A DNA stretch of 64,000 nucleotides from G965200765 sp965200765. GTDB taxonomy: Bacteria; Pseudomonadota; Gammaproteobacteria; Arenicellales; JAJDZL01. The DNA lies in the NCBI GenBank assembly GCA_965200765.1, contig OZ241380.1, positions 868,001 to 932,000 on the forward strand. Direction: 5' to 3'. The notes under the pieces are model-generated. The model was not told the origin of the DNA and did not search any database. It saw nothing but the letters and a program-made list of their open reading frames with translations. Shown piece after piece: positions 57,179 to 64,000 of the stretch (positions are counted from its first letter, which is position 1; the number at the start of each line of letters is the position of its first letter). Made by a program: the position numbers and the translations under genes.

Positions 57179-60100
57179 ATGACAACGGATACTTCAGAAC
57201 GCGGACTAGAACGCCTAATTTGCAGGGAATTGACTGGTAATCCTTGCGACCCTCCATCTGTGCCAAGTTCAACAGATGTAAATAACATATCTGGTGGAAC
57301 GGGTTGGATCTGTGGAAATCCACACGACTACAATCGAGAGTATTGTGTTGACTTGGTGCAGCTTACAGCATTTTTAAACAAAACTCAGCCAATTGCTGGT
57401 GATTCTCTCTCGTTGAACGAAGATAACACAACGAGAAAAATATTTCTCAATCGGTTAAAACTCGAAATCAACAGCAAAGGCACAATCCATGTACTCCGAA
57501 ATGGAATCAAGCATAATGCACTTGAACTGGACCTTTTTTACGGTACACCTTCTACTGACAATGAAAAGGCTAAAGCACTGTTTGATGATAATCGTTTTTC
57601 AGTAACAAGACAATTACGCTACAGCACGAACAATACACAGCATGCGCTGGATATTGGACTGTTCATTAATGGATTGCCAGTAGCAACATTTGAACTGAAA
57701 AACAACCTGACAAAGCAAACCGTTTCGGATGCTGTAAAGCAATATCAGTATGACCGCAATCCGGAAGAGATGTTGTTCAAATCTGGGCGTTGCATAGTCC
57801 ACTTTGCAGTAGATGACAAGGAAGTGTATTTTTGTACAGAACTCAAGGGCAAGGCATCCGTATTTTTACCGTTCAATAAGGGATGGAATCAAGGCGCGGG
57901 AAACCCGCCCAATCCCGAAGGAGTTATGACCGACTATCTATGGCGGGAAGTACTTGCGTGCGAAAGTCTTACTAATATAATTGAGAATTATGCTCAGGCA
58001 ATAGAAGAAAAAGACACGCAAACAAATGAAACTCGGAAAAAGTATATTTGGCCTCGCTATCATCAGCTTGATGTAGTGCACAAATTACTCGCAGATGCTG
58101 AAAAGAATGGAGTTGGAAAGCGCTATTTAATTCAACACTCGGCAGGTAGTGGCAAATCAAATTCCATAGCTTGGCTAGCTCATCAACTCATCGGATTGGA
58201 AAAGGACCGGCAAACTATCTTTGACTCAATCATTGTAGTTACTGACCGTATTGTCTTGGACAAGCAAATCAATGAAACGATCAAGCAGTTTACACAAGTT
58301 CAATCTACTGTTGGTCATGCACAGAATTCTGGAGATCTACGCAAGTTCATTAAAGATGGAAAGAAAATCATTATTTCCACCGTGCAAAAGTTTCCACTCA
58401 TCCTTAAAGATATTGGCAACGAGCAAAGAGGCAGAAAATATGCCATAATTATTGATGAAGCACACTCCAGTCAAGGTGGTAAAACTGGTACCGCTATTTC
58501 TGGAGTTCTTTCAGAGAAGGGAGAAGTAATAGAAGAAGAAAGTTTCGAGGATCAAATCAACCGTCTGATGGAAAGAAAAAAACTGTTATCAAATGCCAGT
58601 TACTTTGCATTTACTGCAACTCCAAAGAGTAAAACTCTGGGAATTTTTGGTACACCCGGAAATCAAGATACGGTCAAAAATTACCCATTCCACAGTTATT
58701 CCATGAAGCAGGCCATTCAGGAAGGATTTATTTTGGATGTGCTTCAGCACTATACACCAGTAGAAAGTTTTTTTCGATTGACCAAGACCATTGAAGACGA
58801 TCCTGCTTTCGACAAGAAAAAGGCGAATAAAAAACTTCGTCGCTATGTTGAACACCATGACCATGCAATTCGACTTAAGGCCGAAATTATGGTGGACCAC
58901 TTTCATAATCAAGTGTACAAACCAAAGAAACTGGGTGGAGAAGCGAGAGCAATGGTGGTTACGAATGGAGTAGAACAGGCAATTCACTACTACTACGCCA
59001 TCACGAAAAATCTTTCAGAACTCAAGTTCCCTTATCAAGCAATAGTTGCATTTTCAGGGGATTTCGACTATGATGGAGTTAAATTGACGGAAGCTTCCAT
59101 GAACAATTTTCCATCAAACAAAATTTCAGAAATGATTCGGAAAAAACCCTACCGGTTTCTTATTTGTGCCGACAAGTTTCAAACTGGATATGACGAGCCA
59201 CTGTTGCATACGATGTATGTAGACAAAACCTTGTCTGGTATAAAGGCAGTTCAAACCTTGTCGAGACTGAATCGTTCTCATCCACGGAAAAAGGATACAT
59301 TTGTACTTGATTTTCACAATAACTCGGAAGTGATTAGCCTATCATTTTCAGACTACTACCAAACCACAATATTGGCAGATGAGACAGACCCCAACAAACT
59401 CAACGACATGCAGTTTGCACTTGATTACCAACAGGTCTATTCTGTAGCACAAGTCGATGAACTTGTAAAGCTATATCTCGAAGGTGCTGATGTGAGTCAA
59501 CTCCACCCTGTTTTGGATAATTGCGTGGAAATTTACAAAACTAGTCTCAACGAAGACCAACAGGTAGAGTTCAAGAGTACAGCGAAAGCATTTATCAGAC
59601 TGTATGGATTTCTCTCAATGGTATTGCCTTATACAAATAGCAAGTGGGAAAAACTGTCCATTTTTCTTAATTTTCTGGTACCAAAACTACCTGCACCGGT
59701 TGAGGAAGATCTTTCACATGGCATACTTCAAGTTATTGACATGGATAATTACAGGGTGGAAAAGAAAGCCGTACAAAAAATATCTTTGGAGGAAAAAGAT
59801 GCAGAAATAGATCCTGTTTCACCCGAAGGTAAAACTGGTGTTTCTGAAGATGACTTGAGTCTATTGTCAAAAATCATTGAAGATTTCAACGATAAATTTG
59901 GAAACATTGCTTGGAGAGACAAAGACAGAACTGAACGACGGATTTTAAGAGACATTCCCGAAAGGGTAAAATCAGATAGTGCATATCAAAATGCGATTGA
60001 TAGTGGAGATCAACAAAATGCCCGAATTGAATTTAAGAGAGCGCTAAGTGATGTTGTGAGTGAATTGAGAAGAGATGACACAGAACTCTTCAAGCATTAT

Positions 60101-60184
60101 TCAGACAGTGAAGATTTTAAAAAATGGATGGAAGATAGTATATATTATCTGACAAATAATGATGATTATCTTGACCGGAGTTAA
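57179..60184 (+). CDS. hsdR: Type I restriction endonuclease subunit HsdR
   Basis: This 1,001-residue motor and nuclease subunit has the nuclease core near 115-175 (ELDLFYGTP and VATFELKNN, the ExK motif), Walker A HSAGSGKSNSIAWLAHQ near 320, DEAHSSQ near 425, FTATPKSKTLG and helicase motif VI QTLSRLNRS. It cleaves unmodified DNA after ATP-driven translocation. The coding frame is intact, as are hsdM and hsdS, so the system looks functional. Confidence 0.94.
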   Translation: MTTDTSERGLERLICRELTGNPCDPPSVPSSTDVNNISGGTGWICGNPHDYNREYCVDLVQLTAFLNKTQPIAGDSLSLNEDNTTRKIFLNRLKLEINSKGTIHVLRNGIKHNALELDLFYGTPSTDNEKAKALFDDNRFSVTRQLRYSTNNTQHALDIGLFINGLPVATFELKNNLTKQTVSDAVKQYQYDRNPEEMLFKSGRCIVHFAVDDKEVYFCTELKGKASVFLPFNKGWNQGAGNPPNPEGVMTDYLWREVLACESLTNIIENYAQAIEEKDTQTNETRKKYIWPRYHQLDVVHKLLADAEKNGVGKRYLIQHSAGSGKSNSIAWLAHQLIGLEKDRQTIFDSIIVVTDRIVLDKQINETIKQFTQVQSTVGHAQNSGDLRKFIKDGKKIIISTVQKFPLILKDIGNEQRGRKYAIIIDEAHSSQGGKTGTAISGVLSEKGEVIEEESFEDQINRLMERKKLLSNASYFAFTATPKSKTLGIFGTPGNQDTVKNYPFHSYSMKQAIQEGFILDVLQHYTPVESFFRLTKTIEDDPAFDKKKANKKLRRYVEHHDHAIRLKAEIMVDHFHNQVYKPKKLGGEARAMVVTNGVEQAIHYYYAITKNLSELKFPYQAIVAFSGDFDYDGVKLTEASMNNFPSNKISEMIRKKPYRFLICADKFQTGYDEPLLHTMYVDKTLSGIKAVQTLSRLNRSHPRKKDTFVLDFHNNSEVISLSFSDYYQTTILADETDPNKLNDMQFALDYQQVYSVAQVDELVKLYLEGADVSQLHPVLDNCVEIYKTSLNEDQQVEFKSTAKAFIRLYGFLSMVLPYTNSKWEKLSIFLNFLVPKLPAPVEEDLSHGILQVIDMDNYRVEKKAVQKISLEEKDAEIDPVSPEGKTGVSEDDLSLLSKIIEDFNDKFGNIAWRDKDRTERRILRDIPERVKSDSAYQNAIDSGDQQNARIEFKRALSDVVSELRRDDTELFKHYSDSEDFKKWMEDSIYYLTNNDDYLDRS

Positions 60185-60384
60185 ATTAGAATATTATTTC
60201 CAATGTCAACCAAAGGGGGATAGTCACCAGAAGAAAAAAATCGGTGACGATGATCGTCGGCGTTGGGCACTTAGTGCCGTTCGCCACTAGGGTTCGGTTA
60301 TCTCGCTGTCCTAGGAACCCGGGGTATGGAGCAGACGTTGCATCGATATCGAGCAATTAATTGGCTTTCGTTTGCCTGAACAGC
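60185..60384. other. Spacer between hsdR and the autotransporter remnant
   Basis: There is no gene or recognisable element. It may include further decayed sequence of the remnant that follows. Confidence 0.4.
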
Positions 60385-60834
60385 AGGAGATTGGGTGTTT
60401 GAAGAAGAAGTTGGTTGAGCGCAACCAGTTAATCGGCAAGCAGATAATTGTGGTACGGGTACCAGTAACTTGGAAGACTGAAGTTAACGGTCATGTTGAA
60501 ACCGAATTTCATGCGTCATCTGTCGCTAGAGTACGAAAATTCCGCGAACGGAGTGAATTCTCTCTGTGAAAAGATTGTTTCGGGCCGCTTGGCTGATACA
60601 AGTGAACAGGCGATTCAAATTGATTCCGAAATCGTATTTGGATTCTCTGGAGAAGTGGACTGTATAAACACTACGCAGGAATTGGCTTGAACGATAGCAC
60701 GCGATGTCATCGTGTCGGAGTACGAATTTCCAATGATTCAGCAATGAAAAACGCTCTTAACTTTGAAAATCGTGACAACAATCCAAAGCCAAATGGTAAC
60801 CGATTCATTGTGACAGAGCAGATAGACTGGTAGT
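60385..60834 (+). pseudogene. Decayed C-terminal beta-barrel of a second autotransporter
   Basis: The plus strand preserves barrel sequence in broken frames. One frame (60493-60690) reads LEYENSANGVNSLCEKIVSG and QIDSEIVFGFSGE, which aligns in order with SLSHGQPESGVDSLWDSRVAS and LDAEIGYRLFGASG of the giant gene. After a frameshift near 60650, another frame reads YAGIGLNDSTRCHRVGVRIS, then ALNFENRDNNPKPNGNRF and ends TEQIDW-stop at 60832-60834, matching YVGIGVEEGSKRDYRIGMRY and TGQIDW-stop. Only about the last 110 residues are clear. No passenger remains. Confidence 0.75.
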
Positions 60835-61023
60835 TTGGAGCTGAAATACTGTTGGTTGATATTGGAGATTTGGCAAGGGTCTTGGCACCATACCGGTTGT
60901 GGTCAGACTGCAATACCCCTGAAGCAACAAGGGCACATTCGCGCCGACAGGTTTATAATGGGTAGCAAGCCTTTTATACAAAGGAAAGTGTATGAACTAT
61001 TGTAGAAGCGAGAAGGTGTAGAG

Positions 61024-62262
61024 ATGAATGCAGAATACTATGATTCGCTGGAAACTCGGGAGCAGCGCGAACGAGAGCAAGTACTGTTTTCCAAACTGCC
61101 GGCTCAGTTGCAACATGCGATTGATCACTCGGAATATGGCAGAAAAGCTTTTGACGACATATCTCCGGAATTGATTACATCACGCGAGGCACTCACACAG
61201 TTACCAGTGCTTCGAAAAACAGATGTGCTTGAACTGCAGAAATCCAATCCGCCTTTCGGTGGCTTGGATGCCATCACGGACCAGCCGATGACCCATATAT
61301 TCTCATCGCCGGGACCGATTTATGAATTCGTCACAGACCGTGGCGACTACTACCAACTGGCCCGTGCACTGTACGCAGCAGGCTTCCGAAAAGGCATGCG
61401 GGTACACAATACATTCGCATATCACTTCACACCTGCCGGCGTAATGCTGGACATTGGTGCGAAGCATTTGGGATGCACTGTGTTTCCGGCCGGCGTTGGT
61501 CAAACAGAGATGCAAATCCAGACAATTCACCACTTGAAGCCAAGCGGCTATATCGGCACGCCTTCTTTTCTGAAAATTATCATTGACCAGGCAAAAGACA
61601 AGGGCTTCGATGTTTCATCGTTGAAGGTGGGACTAGTTTCAGGTGAAGCCTTGCCACCTTCATTGCGTTCGGAGCTTGAAGAAGAGGGCATCAAAGTTTT
61701 CCAGTGCTATGCCACAGCAGATTTGGGTTTGATTGCATACGAATCCAGTGCTCGCGACGGAATGATTCTCAATGAAGGAATCATAGTTGAAATTGTCCGG
61801 CCGGGAACAGGAGATCCGGTCGAAGATGGCGAAGTCGGGGAAGTTGTTGTGACGACATTGAACCCTGATTATCCCTTGATTCGATTTGGTACTGGCGATC
61901 TGTCAGCAATTATGGATGGGGCTAGTCCTTGCGGTCGGACCAACAAGAGAATTCGCGGCTGGATGGGACGCGCCGATCAGACTACAAAGGTCCGGGGAAT
62001 GTTTGTGCATCCGTCACAAGTGGCCGAAGTTGTCAAGCAAGTAGAGGAAGTCACCAAAGCGCGATTGGTTATTTCGAGCAGTGACCACCAAGATGTGATG
62101 GCGCTTCACTGTGAGTCGATCAAGCAATCGGTTGATCTGGGCAAGAAGATTGAAGATGCAGTTCGCGACGTTTGCAAACTGAGAGCAGATGTAATCTTTG
62201 AGGAAATCGGTACATTGCCAAATGATGGCGTTGTCATCGAAGATACCCGTAGCTATGATTAA
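61024..62262 (+). CDS. Phenylacetate-CoA ligase (PaaK)-like enzyme
   Basis: This 412-residue ANL-superfamily protein of the PaaK subgroup has GRKAFDDISPE at the N terminus, a phosphate-binding segment that is relaxed (HIFSSPGPIYEFVTD in place of SSGTTG), YATADLGLIAYESS and RFGTGDLSAIMDG with a C-terminal GRADQTTKVRGMFVHP. PaaK-type enzymes activate aromatic acids to CoA esters; the substrate here is unknown. It follows the autotransporter remnant and precedes a thioesterase gene by 41 bp. Confidence 0.87.
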   Translation: MNAEYYDSLETREQREREQVLFSKLPAQLQHAIDHSEYGRKAFDDISPELITSREALTQLPVLRKTDVLELQKSNPPFGGLDAITDQPMTHIFSSPGPIYEFVTDRGDYYQLARALYAAGFRKGMRVHNTFAYHFTPAGVMLDIGAKHLGCTVFPAGVGQTEMQIQTIHHLKPSGYIGTPSFLKIIIDQAKDKGFDVSSLKVGLVSGEALPPSLRSELEEEGIKVFQCYATADLGLIAYESSARDGMILNEGIIVEIVRPGTGDPVEDGEVGEVVVTTLNPDYPLIRFGTGDLSAIMDGASPCGRTNKRIRGWMGRADQTTKVRGMFVHPSQVAEVVKQVEEVTKARLVISSSDHQDVMALHCESIKQSVDLGKKIEDAVRDVCKLRADVIFEEIGTLPNDGVVIEDTRSYD

Positions 62263-62303
62263 CTAAGAAATGCTTATGATGACCAATACCGGGATGGAGT
62301 CAG

Positions 62304-62717
62304 TTGAAGCACAATCATTCTGAAGCCGGGGCATCCGAACCTCCACGGCGACCTGCGACGTTGCGAACAGTGGCGATGCCTGCCAACGCTAACCCGAATG
62401 GCGATATCTTTGGCGGCTGGATTATGTCTCAAATGGATATTGCGGGCGGAATTCATGCGTACGAAGTGGCGAAGGGCAGAATTGTAACTGTAGCGGTAGA
62501 TGGCATGAGCTTTCACTTGCCTGTGTTTGTGGGTGATGTGATTGCTTGTTATTGCTCAACCGAAAGAGTCGGAAGAACTTCATTGTCGGTTCGGGTCGAT
62601 ACTTGGGTACGGCGCAGGGAGAACGGAAATGTGGAGCGGGTGACCGACGGCTTGTTTACATTTGTAGCAATTGATGATGATGGCAATCCGAGGCCGGTAC
62701 CGTGTCAGGACAATTGA
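62304..62717 (+). CDS. YciA-like acyl-CoA thioesterase (hotdog fold)
   Basis: This 137-residue hydrolase has TVAMPANANPNGDIFGGWIM near residue 22, with the active-site Asn/Asp of the YciA/ACOT family, and HLPVFVGDVIACYC and RTSLSVRVDTWV further on. It would hydrolyse short or medium acyl-CoA, perhaps balancing the CoA ligase upstream. The start is TTG at 62304. Its 3' end overlaps the DUF1285 gene by 16 bp. Confidence 0.88.
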   Translation: MKHNHSEAGASEPPRRPATLRTVAMPANANPNGDIFGGWIMSQMDIAGGIHAYEVAKGRIVTVAVDGMSFHLPVFVGDVIACYCSTERVGRTSLSVRVDTWVRRRENGNVERVTDGLFTFVAIDDDGNPRPVPCQDN

Positions 62718-63289
62718 ACAAGACAGATCCAAACAGTCTGTTTGAGCAAATATCAAAACGCGGATTGCCACCGGTTCACAAGTGGAATCCGGAACTTTGC
62801 GGTGATATTGACATACGCATTGCAAAAGACGGGACTTGGTTCTATATGAATTCACCAATTGGCCGTCAGCGATTGGTCAATTTGTTTTCCACTGTATTGC
62901 GAAAAGACGATGACGGAGAAATCTATCTGGTTACACCCGTTGAAAAACTACGCATTGTTGTTGACGACGCGCCATTCCTGGCTGTTCAGTTGGAAAATCA
63001 GGGTACCGGCAAAGAGCAGAATTTGTACTTTCGAACCAAGAATGATGACGTCGTCCGCGCCGATCACGATCATCGAATATGGGTAGAATTTTCCGAGCAG
63101 GGGGAACCGTCGCCATATATTGAAGTACGTAATGGTCTCAACGCACGTATTGCCAGAAACGTGTATTATCAACTAGTTGAAATTGGTGTTGAGCGAAGTG
63201 CAGACGGAGCTGTGGAATTGGGAGTCTGGAGCGCCGGCGAGTTCTTTGTTCTGGGTCGAATTGATGAACCGCAAGACCGAAAAACATGA
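62702..63289 (+). CDS. DUF1285 domain protein
   Basis: This 195-residue protein of unknown function has PPVHKWNPELCGDIDIRIAK, DGTWFYMNSPIGRQRLVNLF and YLVTPVEKLRIVVDDAPF, the defining DUF1285 pattern. The GTG start at 62702 lies inside the thioesterase gene, and its end overlaps the CoA-binding gene by 4 bp. The three genes are therefore tightly coupled. Confidence 0.88.
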   Translation: MSGQLNKTDPNSLFEQISKRGLPPVHKWNPELCGDIDIRIAKDGTWFYMNSPIGRQRLVNLFSTVLRKDDDGEIYLVTPVEKLRIVVDDAPFLAVQLENQGTGKEQNLYFRTKNDDVVRADHDHRIWVEFSEQGEPSPYIEVRNGLNARIARNVYYQLVEIGVERSADGAVELGVWSAGEFFVLGRIDEPQDRKT

Positions 63290-63768
63290 ATGAACTATCT
63301 GTCAATGACATTCAGTCTTTGCGACGAATACTGAAAGAAAACCATATCATTGCGGTCGTTGGGCTGTCCGTACGCTGGCATCGTCCCAGTTACTTTGCGG
63401 CGAAATATATGCTGGACCACGGCTATCGCATCATTCCCGTCAATCCGAACTACACTGAAATTTTGGGCCAAAAGTGTTACCCAACTCTCGAGGATGTACC
63501 GGAGAAAATTGATATTGTTGATCTGTTTCAACGATCTGAGATGGTGCCGCCGCTAGTGGATTCTGCTATTGCCGTTGGCGCAAAAGTTCTCTGGATGCAA
63601 CTTGGCATTGAGCATTTGGAAGCGGCGCGAAAGGCGCAACAGGCCGGTATGGATGTCATAATGAACAAATGCATAAAAATCGAGCATGCCAGACTCTTTG
63701 GCGGATTGAATTTTGTGGGTGTGGACACAAAAGTCATTTCTTCTGCGCGACCGCAATGGTTACCCTGA
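63286..63768 (+). CDS. YccU-like CoA-binding protein
   Basis: This 160-residue Rossmann-fold protein of the CoA_binding_2 family has IIAVVGLSVRWHRPSYFAAKYML, RIIPVNPNY, GQKCYPTLEDVPEKIDIVDLF and MDVIMNKCIKIEH. The domain binds CoA; physiological role is unknown. It fits with the CoA ligase and thioesterase upstream. Confidence 0.9.
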   Translation: MNELSVNDIQSLRRILKENHIIAVVGLSVRWHRPSYFAAKYMLDHGYRIIPVNPNYTEILGQKCYPTLEDVPEKIDIVDLFQRSEMVPPLVDSAIAVGAKVLWMQLGIEHLEAARKAQQAGMDVIMNKCIKIEHARLFGGLNFVGVDTKVISSARPQWLP

Positions 63769-63789
63769 ACGTAGCCCCGGTGATATGAA

Positions 63790-64000
63790 ATGACCGACCG
63801 AAACTATGGAATTGAGACACTGTGCCTGCATGCCGGACAGTTGCCGGACCCGGTAACCGGGTCACGAGTACCACCAATTTACCAGACGGCCGCGTACGTC
63901 TTTGACGATGCTGACCATGCCGCAAGTCTTTTCAACTTGCAAACATTCGGCAATATTTATTCTCGGTTGATGAATCCTACCAATGCGGTATTTGAACAGC
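63790..64000 (+). CDS. O-acetylhomoserine sulfhydrylase-type (MetY) enzyme, 5' part
   Basis: Only the first 70 codons are in the window. MTDRNYGIETLCLHAGQ, PVTGSRVPPIYQTAAYVFDD and NIYSRLMNPTNAVFEQ are the N terminus of the PLP-dependent Cys/Met metabolism family, closest to MetY O-acetylhomoserine (thiol)-lyases, which make homocysteine from sulfide. The PLP lysine lies beyond the right edge. Confidence 0.88.
   Translation, partial: MTDRNYGIETLCLHAGQLPDPVTGSRVPPIYQTAAYVFDDADHAASLFNLQTFGNIYSRLMNPTNAVFEQ

Overview
The window comes from a Gram-negative bacterium, most likely a gammaproteobacterium. It carries RelA, SixA, YciB, a YciA-like thioesterase, a DUF1285 protein, an FtsH-GlmM pair and a type Va autotransporter with a signal peptide and C-terminal barrel. 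Neighbouring genes are moderately A+T-rich. Rather many genes are broken: relA has an in-frame amber codon, a MATE transporter and a HEPN gene are frameshifted, and a DNA methyltransferase and an autotransporter are remnants. This suggests a genome accumulating pseudogenes, with a smaller chance of uncorrected read errors.

Layout. 0-12.2 kb is housekeeping: a rhodanese, relA (interrupted), an NRDE protein, rlmE, ftsH, glmM, and a minus-strand operon sixA - ppx/gppA - alcohol dehydrogenase with 4-bp overlaps. 12.39-13.95 kb is a complete IS5-family element. 14.07-27.5 kb is the striking part. A minus-strand DNA methyltransferase gene is cut in two and its halves lie 12.6 kb apart. At both edges of the gap are decayed, same-direction fragments of an IS1595-like transposase, and between them is a single intact 11.7-kb gene. 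That gene encodes a 3,889-residue autotransporter with about 27 Calx-beta repeats. A run of 12 G lies just upstream of it and a run of 10 G lies inside its first codons, which is the classic arrangement for ON/OFF phase variation. The repeats include a recent 1,356-bp tandem duplication.

28.1-44.3 kb returns to core and metabolic genes: a broken MNT-HEPN pair, hsp20, aconitase, yciB, tRNA-Leu(CAA), a frameshifted MATE transporter, a mercaptopyruvate sulfurtransferase, queA, a HIT protein, an exported nickel superoxide dismutase, a membrane di-iron hydroxylase, panB, a TRAP transporter (dctP, terminator, dctQM) and a PhyH-type dioxygenase. 44.5-52.0 kb is a co-directional block of an acyl-CoA synthetase and a complete branched-chain-amino-acid-type ABC transporter, which suggests uptake and CoA activation of an organic acid. 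52.0-60.2 kb is an A+T-rich type I restriction-modification island (hsdM, hsdS, an AlbA-domain ATP-binding gene, hsdR). Just downstream is the decayed C-terminal barrel of a second autotransporter related to the giant one. 61-64 kb holds a PaaK-like CoA ligase, a thioesterase, a DUF1285 protein, a CoA-binding protein and the start of a MetY-type enzyme.

The best candidate for an unusual system is the IS-bounded, poly-G-controlled giant Calx-beta adhesin that split a DNA methyltransferase, with a dead relative about 34 kb away beside an active-looking restriction locus.
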